DNA of 64,000 bases from Massilia sp. BJB1822 (GTDB lineage Bacteria > Pseudomonadota > Gammaproteobacteria > Burkholderiales > Burkholderiaceae_D). The position numbers and the translations under genes were made by a program. Positions 17,562 through 25,612 of this stretch are shown here, one piece after another. The notes below the pieces were generated by a model, which was not told where the DNA came from, did no database searches, and saw only the letters and a program-made list of their open reading frames with translations. The stretch covers positions 620,001 through 684,000 of the forward strand of contig NZ_JABWEB010000001.1 in assembly GCF_013369485.1 (NCBI RefSeq). The letters run 5' to 3'. Position 1 is the stretch's first letter. Each line of letters starts with the position of its first letter.

Positions 17562-18644
17562 ATGCAGCACACGACCATGCCAGCGCCTGCCTTGCCGGAG
17601 TCGCGCCAAGCGAATAACTTCAACCTGATCCGGCTGGCCCTGGCCTTGCTGGTCATCGTTTCGCACACGCCGGAAATGATGGATGGCAACCGCAGCCGCG
17701 AGCTGCTGTCCTTGCTCACGGGCGGCTTCAGCTTCGGCGAATTCGCCGTCGACGGCTTCTTCCTCTTGAGCGGCTTCCTGATCCTGCAAAGCTGGGACAG
17801 CCAACCCAGCGCCGTGCCCTATCTGCGCAAGCGCCTGCTGCGCATCGTGCCCGGCTATCTGCTGGCGGCCCTGCTGTGCGCCTTCGTGGTCGGCCCGCTG
17901 GCGGCGCCGGCCGGCTACTTCGCCGCGATCTGGCCGCGCGGCCTGGGCTGGAGCCTGCTGACCCTGGACATCCCCGCCACCCCGGCCGTGTTTGCCGGTA
18001 CCCATTACGCCAGCGTGAATGGCGCGATGTGGACCATCCGCTATGAATTCCTCTGCTATCTGGTGCTGCTGGCGCTGGGCCTGGCCGGCCTGCTGCGCCG
18101 CCGCGCCCTGATGGCGGCCTTGCTGGCGGCTGTATTGCTGCTGTACGCGGCCACCGCCTGCGGCGCGCTGCGTCCGCTGGGCCTGGATGCCGATTGCCGC
18201 CAATTCCCCATGCTGCGCTTCCTGGCCTTCTTCGGCGCCGGCATGGCGTATTGCCGCTGGCGCGCGCGGCTGCGCTTCCAGCCGTACTGGGCGGCCTTGG
18301 CGGCGGCCGTGCTGGCGCTCGGCACCTGGCTCGGCTTTGCCGAACTCAGCCTGCTAGCGGGCGGCAGCTATCTCTTCTTCTACCTGGCTTTCCACGGCCC
18401 GTCCTGGCTGGCGCCCTGGCGCCGGCTGCCCGATATTTCCTATGGCGTGTATCTGTACGGCTGGCCGGCCGGCAAGCTGCTGCTCTGGTATGTGCCGGGG
18501 CTGGGACAAGGCGCCGCCACCGTGCTGACCATGGCCCTGGCCGGGATCTGCGGGCTGTTCAGCTGGTATCTGGTGGAAAAGCCGGCGCTGCGCCTGAAAT
18601 CCCCGCGGCGCCCGCTGCCCGCCTCGGATGCGAGTTTCGCCTAG
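17562..18644 (+). CDS. Acyltransferase 3 family membrane protein (OafA-like)
   Basis: About 360 residues with ten or so transmembrane segments. The N-terminal NFNLIRLALALLVIVSHTPE carries the conserved catalytic His, followed by FAVDGFFLLSGFLILQSW and RKRLLRIVPGYLLA (family Arg/Pro motifs). It would O-acetylate or otherwise acylate a sugar across the inner membrane. AGGGG six bases before ATG 17562 favours that start; in-frame ATGs at 17499 and 17544 are alternatives and would add up to 21 residues with no domain. Stands alone behind a 200-bp gap without a recognisable sigma-54 element. Confidence 0.8.
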   Translation: MQHTTMPAPALPESRQANNFNLIRLALALLVIVSHTPEMMDGNRSRELLSLLTGGFSFGEFAVDGFFLLSGFLILQSWDSQPSAVPYLRKRLLRIVPGYLLAALLCAFVVGPLAAPAGYFAAIWPRGLGWSLLTLDIPATPAVFAGTHYASVNGAMWTIRYEFLCYLVLLALGLAGLLRRRALMAALLAAVLLLYAATACGALRPLGLDADCRQFPMLRFLAFFGAGMAYCRWRARLRFQPYWAALAAAVLALGTWLGFAELSLLAGGSYLFFYLAFHGPSWLAPWRRLPDISYGVYLYGWPAGKLLLWYVPGLGQGAATVLTMALAGICGLFSWYLVEKPALRLKSPRRPLPASDASFA

Positions 18645-18748
18645 GATATAGGTATTAAGTTTTAAGAAAGTTTTGCCTGGCTATTGCCCTGTGCGCCGGA
18701 GCGTGACAACATGGGCGCGTTATCTTTATTTCTATTAATGGGGACAAT

Positions 18749-21538
18749 ATGTCGCGTCGAGTAAACAAGCTGGCGGTAAGCGCCGCCCTCATGTCGGGCG
18801 TGTTGCTGCTGGGTGCGGGGATGAGCGCTTGCAGCAAGGGCGAATCGGCGGAAAAACTGCTGGCGGACGCCCGCCAGTACCAGCAAAAAGGCGATAACAA
18901 GGCGGCCCTGATCCAGCTGAAAAATGCGCTGGAAAAGAGTCCCGACCTGGCCGAAGCGCGTTTCCAGCTGGCCAGCCTGTACAACGATCTCGGCGAGCCG
19001 CTGGCGGCGGAAAAGGAAATCCGGCGCGCCATCGCGCTCAAATACCCTGCCGAGAAGACCACGCCCGTGCTGGCGCGCACCCTGCTGATGCAAGGCGAGT
19101 TCCAGAAGGTGCTGGACGAAACCGCCAGCGACCAGTCGGAAGCCGTGCAGGTGCTGCGCGGCGATGCCTATCTCAGCCTGGGCGCCGACAAGGCGGCGCA
19201 GGCGGAAGAAGCCTTCCAGGCCGCGCTCAAGCTGCGCGCCACGAACGGCGAAGCCCTGGTTGGCCTGGCGCGCGTGGCCTCCCTGCGCAAGGATCTGGAC
19301 GGCGCCATCCGCTTCGGCGAGGAGGCCGTCAGCAAGGACCCGCAAAATCCCGCGGTCTGGTCTTTCAAAGGCGATCTGCTGCGCTTCCAGGACAAGCCGG
19401 CCGAAGCGCTGGCCGCCTACCAGCAGGTGGTCAAGCTCAAGCCCGACCACCGCAGCGCCCACCTGGAGATCGCCTACCTGCTGGTGGCCGACGGCAAATA
19501 CGATGCGGCCCAGGCCAGCCTCGACACGGCGCGCAAGCTGACGCCGAATAATTTCATCGTGCTGTATACCCAGGCCTTGCTCGATTACTCGCGCGGAAAA
19601 TACACGGCGGCCCAGGAAAACCTGCTGAAAGTGCTGCGCGTGGCGCCCAACCATATGCCGACCCTGCTGCTGGCCGGCGCGGTCGAGCTGAACACCGGCT
19701 CAGTCAAACAGGCCGAGCAGTATCTGCGCAAATACCTGGAAGCGAATCCCGACAATGTCTACGCGCGCAAGATGCTGGCCGGCGCCCTGCTGAAAAGCGG
19801 CCAGGCACCCGATGCGCTGAACGTGCTTGGTCCGGCCCTGAAAACCGAGCAGCAAGACGCCAGCCTGCTGGCGCTGGCCGGCGAAACCTATATGCAGGCG
19901 CGCGATTTCGACAAGGCCACCAGCTACTTCAGCAAGGCCACCGTGCTCGAACCGCAAAAAGCCCTGCTGCGCACTTCGCTTGGCCTGAGCAAGCTGGCCC
20001 AGGGCGACAAGACGGGCGCCGTGGCCGAGATGGAACGCGCCGCCGCCCTCGACAGCAGCTCGCTGGAAGCGGGCCTGGCCCTGCTGCGCACCGAACTGGG
20101 CCTGGAACATTTCGATAAAGCCCTGCAAATTGCTACTGAGCTGGAGAAGAAACACGGCGACCGCCCCGTGGTGCACAACACCAAGGGCGGCATCTACCTG
20201 GCCAAGAAGGATTTGCCGAAGGCGCGCGCCAGCTTCGAGAAAGCGCTGAGCCTGGACAAGACCTATCTGCCCTCCATGATCAACCTGGCCCAGATCGATC
20301 TGCAAGACCGCAAATTCGAGCAAGCGCGCCAGCGTTTCGACGCGCTGCTGCAAAAAGACCCGAAGAATGTGGAAGCGATGACGGCGCTGGCGAATATCGC
20401 CGTGCTGGAAAACAAGCCCGAGGTCGCCACCAACTGGCTGATCAAGGCCGCCACCGAGAATCCGGAAGCGCTGGCGCCGGCCTTGCAGCTGGCGGTCCAC
20501 TATATGCGCGGCAATGAGGCGGCCAAGGCGGTCACGCTGCTGCGCAAATACCAGGTGGCCCATGCCGCCAGCCCCGAGCTGCTCGATGTGCTGGGCCAGG
20601 CGCAGCTGGCGACCAAGGACCAGGCCGGCGCGCTGGAAACCTTCAGCAAGCTGGCCAGCGTGATGCCCAAGTCGGCCGTGCCGCTGTACCGCATCGGCGT
20701 GGTCCAGCAGCTGGCCAAGAACGAGTCGGCTGCCGTGGACAGCCTGAAAAAAGCCGTCGCTCTCGACGCCGACTACCTGCCCGCCTTCCAGGGGCTGATC
20801 GGCATCGCCGTGGCCAAGCGCGATTACGAGCAGGCGCTGACGCTGGCGCGCCAGGTGCAGAAGCAGCAGCCCAAGCAGCCGCCCGGCTATCTGTTCGAAG
20901 GCGATATCTACGAGGCGCAGCAAAAGCCGGCGCAAGCTTTGGTTGCGTATGAAAAGGCGCTGACCCTGAGCCAGGGCGCGCCGAATATCTTCCTGAAAAT
21001 CCACAATGCCTTGCGCGCCCAGGGCAAGGAGAAGGATGCCGCGCAGCGTCTGGCCCAGTGGCGCAAAGATAAGCCGGACGACTTCGCCGTGGCCCTGCTG
21101 GAAGCGGAAGGCAATATCCGCGACAAGAACTACAAGCTGGCCGCGACCCAGCTGGAAGCCCTGCAAAAGAAAAAAGTTGACGATGTGATCGTGCTCAACA
21201 ATCTGGCCTGGGTCTACCAGCAGCTGAAAGACCCGCGCGCTCTCTCGGTGGCCGAGCAGGCGTATAAATTGCAGAGCACCCATCCCTCCGTGGTCGACAC
21301 CCTGGGCTGGCTGCTGATCGAACAGGGCAATACCACGCGCGGCATCGAACTGTTGCGTAAGGCCATCGCTGCCGTGCCCGATGAGCGTGCCGCCGGCGAG
21401 TTGCGCTACCACCTGGCATACGGCTTGCATAAGTCTGGTGACAAGGCGGGCGCGCGCAAGGAGCTGGAGAAGCTGCTGGCGAGTGGCGCGCAATTCCCGC
21501 AGCTGGAAGAGGCGCGCGCGTTGATGAAGCAACTTTGA
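18749..21538 (+). CDS. prsT: PEP-CTERM system TPR-repeat lipoprotein PrsT
   Basis: A 929-residue lipoprotein almost entirely made of tetratricopeptide repeats (more than 20 helix-turn-helix units, e.g. KLLADARQYQQKGDNKAALI, AVWSFKGDLLRFQDKPAEAL). The signal peptide is MSRRVNKLAVSAALMSGVLL, ending in a lipobox MSAC with Cys28 as the lipidation site. Length and composition match PrsT, the large TPR lipoprotein accompanying PrsK/PrsR in exosortase A genomes. Probable scaffold for EPS or PEP-CTERM protein handling, anchored in a membrane facing the periplasm. Its 104-bp leader contains no sigma-54 element that I can see. The exact role of PrsT is unknown. Confidence 0.88.
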   Translation: MSRRVNKLAVSAALMSGVLLLGAGMSACSKGESAEKLLADARQYQQKGDNKAALIQLKNALEKSPDLAEARFQLASLYNDLGEPLAAEKEIRRAIALKYPAEKTTPVLARTLLMQGEFQKVLDETASDQSEAVQVLRGDAYLSLGADKAAQAEEAFQAALKLRATNGEALVGLARVASLRKDLDGAIRFGEEAVSKDPQNPAVWSFKGDLLRFQDKPAEALAAYQQVVKLKPDHRSAHLEIAYLLVADGKYDAAQASLDTARKLTPNNFIVLYTQALLDYSRGKYTAAQENLLKVLRVAPNHMPTLLLAGAVELNTGSVKQAEQYLRKYLEANPDNVYARKMLAGALLKSGQAPDALNVLGPALKTEQQDASLLALAGETYMQARDFDKATSYFSKATVLEPQKALLRTSLGLSKLAQGDKTGAVAEMERAAALDSSSLEAGLALLRTELGLEHFDKALQIATELEKKHGDRPVVHNTKGGIYLAKKDLPKARASFEKALSLDKTYLPSMINLAQIDLQDRKFEQARQRFDALLQKDPKNVEAMTALANIAVLENKPEVATNWLIKAATENPEALAPALQLAVHYMRGNEAAKAVTLLRKYQVAHAASPELLDVLGQAQLATKDQAGALETFSKLASVMPKSAVPLYRIGVVQQLAKNESAAVDSLKKAVALDADYLPAFQGLIGIAVAKRDYEQALTLARQVQKQQPKQPPGYLFEGDIYEAQQKPAQALVAYEKALTLSQGAPNIFLKIHNALRAQGKEKDAAQRLAQWRKDKPDDFAVALLEAEGNIRDKNYKLAATQLEALQKKKVDDVIVLNNLAWVYQQLKDPRALSVAEQAYKLQSTHPSVVDTLGWLLIEQGNTTRGIELLRKAIAAVPDERAAGELRYHLAYGLHKSGDKAGARKELEKLLASGAQFPQLEEARALMKQL

Positions 21539-21695
21539 TTTTCACTAGGAAACATAAGGCTTACTTCAAAATTAAGAGTACTTAATACGGAGCAATCTGG
21601 CCGGGCTGTTCCGTTTGAAATTGTGCTGCATTTCAATTCGAAATCGGGTACGCTCTGCTGTATCGGCCTTCACTTTTGGTAGGGAGGCGGATGGA

Positions 21696-22535
21696 ATGGC
21701 AATGACATTCGGTTGGAAGAGGGGGGTAAAGATGTTGATCGAGAGAATACTCGGCAAGCGTGACATTCTGATCCCTTACTTCGATTTCCACGAAGCGGAC
21801 CATAACGGCAGCAATCGCGAATTGATGAACGACATCTATCGCCTGCGCTACGAGGTCTACTGCAACGAATGCCAGTTTCTCGACGCGCAGCAGTATAGCG
21901 ACGGGATGGAGCAGGATGAATACGATCCCTGCTCCGGCCACTTCGCCGCCTTTAACCATGACGGAGAAATCGTCGGCACCGTGAGGCTGGTCCAGCCGGA
22001 GGAGCATATGCTCTACCCCTTCGAGAGCCATTGCACGGTTTTCGACGATTTCCGGTTTCCAGAGCGCGCGAAAGCTGGGGAGATTTCCCGCCTGGTGGTG
22101 AAGAAGACGTATCGGCGGCGCCGCGGCGATACCTTGGAAGGTGTATCCAAGGATTTCGTGCAAGGCAGCCCCAGTTCGCCATCGTCGCGCTACCGCGAGC
22201 AGCGCGGCAACAGTCCACTGTTACTGCTTGGTATGTACAAGGAAATGTATAAGTACAGCCGCCGGAACGGCATCCGTTTCTGGTATGCAGCGATGGAACG
22301 CTCGCTGGCCCGGTCTCTGGACAAGATGGGCTTCAAGTTCGTGCCCATCGGGCCGGCGACGGATTACTATGGGCCGGTGACGCCCCATATCGTCGACCTC
22401 GAAGAGCTGAACGTGAGATTACAGCGCGAGAACAAGTTCCTGGCCGCCTGGTTCAACGATGAACCGATCCCCATCTGGGTGCTGGTCAAGTCCTTGGTCG
22501 TCAGTCGCATGATAGGCGCCCCTGGCAAGAAGTAG
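21696..22535 (+). CDS. PEP-CTERM/exosortase-associated acyltransferase (LuxI-like), copy 1
   Basis: 279 residues from ATG 21696. It shows the autoinducer-synthase signature order: RLRYEVYCNECQFL, EQDEYDPCSGHF, GEIVGTVRLVQ and AGEISRLVVKK, parallel to LuxI's R-x-x-V-F, D-x-Y-D, R-L and E-x-S-R motifs. It belongs to the GNAT-like acyltransferase family confined to PEP-CTERM/exosortase bacteria and probably moves an acyl group from acyl-ACP or acyl-CoA to an amine. AGGGAGG at 21681-21687 supports ATG 21696; ATG 21732 has an equally good G-rich site and would shorten the protein by 12 residues. Forms a tandem with a homologous gene 22 bp downstream. Confidence 0.82.
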   Translation: MAMTFGWKRGVKMLIERILGKRDILIPYFDFHEADHNGSNRELMNDIYRLRYEVYCNECQFLDAQQYSDGMEQDEYDPCSGHFAAFNHDGEIVGTVRLVQPEEHMLYPFESHCTVFDDFRFPERAKAGEISRLVVKKTYRRRRGDTLEGVSKDFVQGSPSSPSSRYREQRGNSPLLLLGMYKEMYKYSRRNGIRFWYAAMERSLARSLDKMGFKFVPIGPATDYYGPVTPHIVDLEELNVRLQRENKFLAAWFNDEPIPIWVLVKSLVVSRMIGAPGKK

Positions 22536-22557
22536 GGGCTTAGTTGCAAAGAGTTTT

Positions 22558-23385
22558 ATGATGGTTCAGTTTGCCCCCAAGAAGCCGGAATCCGCTCTGC
22601 CTCTCTCCCGGGAAGAGTACTCGGCGTTGGCGGATGGTTCTGCAGCAAATCACAAGATTTTCCGTTCCTTCCGTGGCGGCGCCCTGGGCGGCGTCCCCCC
22701 AGAAATTTTCAAGCTGCGTTACGAGGTGTACTGCCTGGAATACGCTTTCCTGCGTCCCGAGGCGGCGAACGAGGGCCTGGAGCAGGACGAGTATGAAGAA
22801 TGCTCGACCCATTTCGCGGCCTATGCCAGCGATGAAACCCTGATCGGCACGGTGCGCCTGGTGCAGCCTGAGCGCAGCCAATGCTATCCGCTGGAATTGC
22901 ATTGCCATCTGTTCGCCGGCCATGAAATGCCGCCGCGCCACCTGATGGCCGAGATTTCCCGTCTCATCGTACGCAAGGGCCACCGCCGCCAGCGCGCCGA
23001 TTCCCTGTATGGCGTACCGGGCGCCGAGCGGCGCGAGCACGACAGCTGGCTGCGCAATCTGGGCCGGCGCGCCCAGGACCGCGAATCGCCCATGCTGCTG
23101 TTCGGCCTGTACCGCGAGATGTACCGCCACAGCCTGGCCAGCGGCATCCGCTACTGGCTGGCGGCCATGGAGCGCTCGCTGGCGCGTTCGCTGCAGCGCA
23201 TGGGATTTGCCTTCAATGCGATCGGCCCGCAAACCGATTACTATGGCGCCGTCACGCCCTATCTGCTGGACCTGCGGCGCCTGGAACTGCATCTGGCCCA
23301 GCATAATCCGGCGCTGTCGGCCTGGTTCACCGAACCGGCCGGCAATCCGCACTACCGGCGCCACATGCCGCCGCTGCCGGAATAA
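22558..23385 (+). CDS. PEP-CTERM/exosortase-associated acyltransferase (LuxI-like), copy 2
   Basis: 275 residues, clearly homologous to the preceding protein: KLRYEVYCLEYAFLRPEAAN, EQDEYEECSTHF, IGTVRLVQPE, MAEISRLIVRKGHRRQRADS and the shared C-terminal YWLAAMERSLARSLQRMGF and QTDYYGAVTPY blocks. All the LuxI-like motif positions are kept, so both copies should be active acyltransferases. The sequences have diverged considerably outside the motifs, suggesting an old duplication with different substrates. It ends 3 bp from the convergent ThiF-family gene's stop. Confidence 0.83.
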   Translation: MMVQFAPKKPESALPLSREEYSALADGSAANHKIFRSFRGGALGGVPPEIFKLRYEVYCLEYAFLRPEAANEGLEQDEYEECSTHFAAYASDETLIGTVRLVQPERSQCYPLELHCHLFAGHEMPPRHLMAEISRLIVRKGHRRQRADSLYGVPGAERREHDSWLRNLGRRAQDRESPMLLFGLYREMYRHSLASGIRYWLAAMERSLARSLQRMGFAFNAIGPQTDYYGAVTPYLLDLRRLELHLAQHNPALSAWFTEPAGNPHYRRHMPPLPE

Positions 23386-23388
23386 TCC

Positions 23389-24234
23389 TTAGACGGCCGG
23401 CGCGTCGCTGCTGATGTCGATCAGCTTGGTGATGTGGTTCTTGAAGCTGTGCACCACGATCTGCGGCGATTGCGGCACCGGCAAGCCGGCCAGCATATCG
23501 TGCATCATCGACACGGCCATGGCCGCCACCGTGAAGCTGCCCACCGCCAGTTGCGAGGCGGGGCAGGGGCGGCCGTCTTCCATGATGGTCAGCGCGCGCG
23601 CCACCTGTTCCACCACCTGGCGGTCGAGGTGGGCGCCGATGCGCGCCATGATCTTGCCGAACACATTCGAATAGCTGGCGTCGCCTTCCGTGGTGGCTTG
23701 GCTGACGTCGTGCGCGATGATCTCGGCCAGCGAGCCAGGCGCATTGGGCGGGAAGTAGAGCACGCCCGCGCCCTGGCCGATGGAGAGGGCGGTGAAGATG
23801 GGCTTGCCAAGGCTGCGCGCCGAGGTGTGCAGGTGCAGGATGGCTTCCAGGTCGAGGAAGTCGATGGTGTCGAAGATGATGTCGACCATGCCCACCAGCT
23901 GGGCCGCATTGCTCTTGTCCAGATTGGCGACGATGGCTTCCACTTCCGCTTCCGGATTGATGCGCAGGATATGTTTTTTCAGCGCCGCCGCCTTGGGCGT
24001 GCCGATATCCTCGAAGTCGAAGAACTGGCGGTTCAGATTATGCGCATCCACCGTGTCGCCATCGATCAGCACGAATTTGCGGAAGCCCATACGGGCGGCG
24101 CAGATGGCGGTGGAACTGCCCAGGCCGTTGCCGGCGATCAGCAGACTGCTGTCCTTGATTTTCGCCTGGGTGGCGGGACTGACATAACCTTCATTGCGGG
24201 TGACAAAGGTGTCGTAGTTGAAGACCGTAGCCAT
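23389..24234 (-). CDS. ThiF/MoeB/HesA-family E1-like adenylyltransferase
   Basis: A 281-residue Rossmann-fold protein with the nucleotide loop LLIAGNGLGSSTAICAARMG, the ATP/Mg motif LIDGDTVDAHNLNRQFF, the lysine TPKAAALKKHILRINP and IIFDTIDFLDL. These define the ThiF/E1 superfamily, which adenylates the C-terminus of ubiquitin-like sulfur carriers or of peptides. The zinc-binding CxxC pairs of MoeB/ThiF are absent, and only a few cysteines occur (such as DGRPCPASQ). It is monocistronic, convergent with the LuxI-like pair and divergent from the PEP-CTERM gene, so it may share that intergenic control region. Substrate unknown; a ThiS-like protein is encoded far away at 56599. Confidence 0.78.
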   Translation of the reverse strand: MATVFNYDTFVTRNEGYVSPATQAKIKDSSLLIAGNGLGSSTAICAARMGFRKFVLIDGDTVDAHNLNRQFFDFEDIGTPKAAALKKHILRINPEAEVEAIVANLDKSNAAQLVGMVDIIFDTIDFLDLEAILHLHTSARSLGKPIFTALSIGQGAGVLYFPPNAPGSLAEIIAHDVSQATTEGDASYSNVFGKIMARIGAHLDRQVVEQVARALTIMEDGRPCPASQLAVGSFTVAAMAVSMMHDMLAGLPVPQSPQIVVHSFKNHITKLIDISSDAPAV

Positions 24235-24311
24235 AATGACCTCGCTCGCCGGGTAGGAAATGGCTTACAGGATATAGCAATTTTAAACAGCCCCGTCATT
24301 AAATTCGCCAA

Positions 24312-24329
24312 TGTCGGGAATCTTTACAG
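24312..24329 (+). promoter_or_regulatory. Putative PrsR/PEP-CTERM box 1
   Basis: TGTCGGGAATCTTTACAG. Shares the frame TGTCG-N7-TTACAG with boxes at 24459 and 30376 (the latter on the minus strand), in the same orientation relative to the downstream gene. It lies 233 bp upstream of the sigma-54 element at 24563, a normal enhancer position for an NtrC-class activator. Binding by PrsR is inferred. Confidence 0.6.
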
Positions 24330-24367
24330 TAAGCAGCAGGCATGCCGCTTTCTTATTGCCACGCGGA

Positions 24368-24385
24368 CTGTAAACCGCGCCAATT
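24368..24385 (-). promoter_or_regulatory. Possible degenerate PEP-CTERM box (half site)
   Basis: CTGTAAACCGCGCCAATT on the plus strand keeps the CTGTAAA half of the box, in inverted orientation, but not the CGACA half. It sits between two good boxes. Weak on its own. Confidence 0.25.
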
Positions 24386-24458
24386 CCAGGGTTCTGTCCT
24401 AGTCAGTCCCGTATTTGCCAGTCCGGCAAGGACGGCAGCGGCCAAGGCCGGCAAGCAG

Positions 24459-24476
24459 TGTCGGCTTTCTTTACAG
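24459..24476 (+). promoter_or_regulatory. Putative PrsR/PEP-CTERM box 2
   Basis: TGTCGGCTTTCTTTACAG, identical to box 1 at 14 of 18 positions. It ends 86 bp before the sigma-54 -24 element, a spacing close to that of the box at 30376 and its promoter (94 bp). Likely the main activator site for the PEP-CTERM gene. Confidence 0.65.
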
Positions 24477-24562
24477 CTGGGTTGAAAGTGAGTCGGTCGC
24501 CCTGTCGCCAACAGGCGGAAGCGGCCGCCCGCTCCCTCGGAAAACGCTGAATCCACGCAAAT

Positions 24563-24578
24563 TGGCATGCGGCTTGCT
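24563..24578 (+). promoter_or_regulatory. Sigma-54 (RpoN) promoter of the PEP-CTERM gene
   Basis: TGGCATGCGGCTTGCT matches the -24/-12 consensus TGGCACG-N4-TTGCW with one mismatch (C to T) and exact spacing. Transcription would start near 24589, giving a leader of about 46 nt. An RpoN promoter fits the PrsR activator encoded at 1-825. Confidence 0.8.
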
Positions 24579-24634
24579 TAATGGATGCTGACGCTAGACA
24601 GATGGCGCTCTCAACAAAAATGGAGATCTACAAA

Positions 24635-25510
24635 ATGTCACTCAAGAAACTACTTGTCGCATCGTCCTTGGCCTTCGCAGCAATGGGCGCCTCTGCTACT
24701 CCGCTGGATTCCCTGACCGGCAATCTGAACATCAAGCTGGTCGGTCTGACCACGGAAACCAACCTCTGGGCCGGCACCAATGAAAGCACCTGGGGCATCG
24801 GTTCGATCACGCAGATCCAGGGTGTTGGCGGCCAGAACTGGAACTTCGGTTCCTCCGACGGCACCTATCTGTACTACATGCTGTATGGCGTGGCCGACCA
24901 GAATATCGTGGCCAACTCCGGCGGCACCTTCGACATCTATAACGTGGGTGCGACCAACGGTGTCGCCGATGGCAAGATCCACCTGGATGTGTACCGCACC
25001 AATGTGAATCTGCTGGCCCTGAACTCGGACTTCAATGCCGCACCTAGCGGCCGCACGGCCTTCGATATGCACTCCCTGCTGTCCGGCTTTGGTCCGGCTT
25101 ACCTGAAGCTGGAATTCGGCGTCGGCAAGCAAACCTTGAACGTGGTGGGCGGCAGCGACCCAACGGCTGATGAAACCCTGGCCACCATGGTGCAGCAGAC
25201 GTCGGGCGTGACCCTGCCGACCGACGGCAAAGGTTCCTTCTTCGCCGACGTGGCGGGCGGCACCGCGGCTTCGCAATGGGATACCAACGGCCTCTTCGGC
25301 CACGACCTGGACGGCAAATTCACGCTGAGCGTGAACGGCGCCGACCTCGGCACCGGTACTTGCACGTCTGCCGAAGTGAACAACGGCACCTGCTTTGCTG
25401 GTTTCATCAACGATCCGATCCGCGCCGTGAAAGTGCCTGAGCCTGCATCGCTGGCCCTGGTGGGCCTGGGTCTGGCAGGTTTGGCCGGGCTGCGCCGCCG
25501 CAAACAATAA
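24635..25510 (+). CDS. PEP-CTERM sorting domain-containing protein
   Basis: 291 residues: Sec signal peptide (MSLKKLLVASSLAFAAMGAS), a Thr/Gly/Asn-rich secreted body without a recognised catalytic domain, and a C-terminal PEP-CTERM signal made of VPEPAS, about 15 hydrophobic residues and the basic end RRRKQ. This is the substrate type of exosortase A (XrtA, encoded at 41976), which cuts near the PEP motif after Sec export. Body cysteines are few (TGTCTSAEVNNGTCFAG), possibly one disulfide. ATG 24635 is chosen because the signal peptide begins there and TGGAGA lies nine bases upstream; the frame opens 18 codons earlier. It has its own sigma-54 promoter and a strong terminator. Probable surface or EPS-associated structural protein. 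Confidence 0.9.
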   Translation: MSLKKLLVASSLAFAAMGASATPLDSLTGNLNIKLVGLTTETNLWAGTNESTWGIGSITQIQGVGGQNWNFGSSDGTYLYYMLYGVADQNIVANSGGTFDIYNVGATNGVADGKIHLDVYRTNVNLLALNSDFNAAPSGRTAFDMHSLLSGFGPAYLKLEFGVGKQTLNVVGGSDPTADETLATMVQQTSGVTLPTDGKGSFFADVAGGTAASQWDTNGLFGHDLDGKFTLSVNGADLGTGTCTSAEVNNGTCFAGFINDPIRAVKVPEPASLALVGLGLAGLAGLRRRKQ

Positions 25511-25529
25511 GACTCTCGCAGCACACACT

Positions 25530-25560
25530 ACTGCCCGGCTTGCCGGGCAGTTTTTTTTTT
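25530..25560 (+). terminator. Rho-independent terminator after the PEP-CTERM gene
   Basis: A perfect stem CTGCCCGGC/GCCGGGCAG (extendable by one A-T pair) with a tiny TT loop, followed by ten T residues. It starts 20 bp after the stop codon. Very strong, so the gene is transcribed alone. Confidence 0.93.
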
Positions 25561-25612
25561 GCGGCCTATGCCGGCAGCAGCATGGATGGTGGCTGGCGAA
25601 AGCGGGGCAGGT

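Noticed and set aside
24253-24270. TTACAG at 24265 as a further PEP-CTERM box near the ThiF-like gene
   Set aside because: The TGTCG half is missing.
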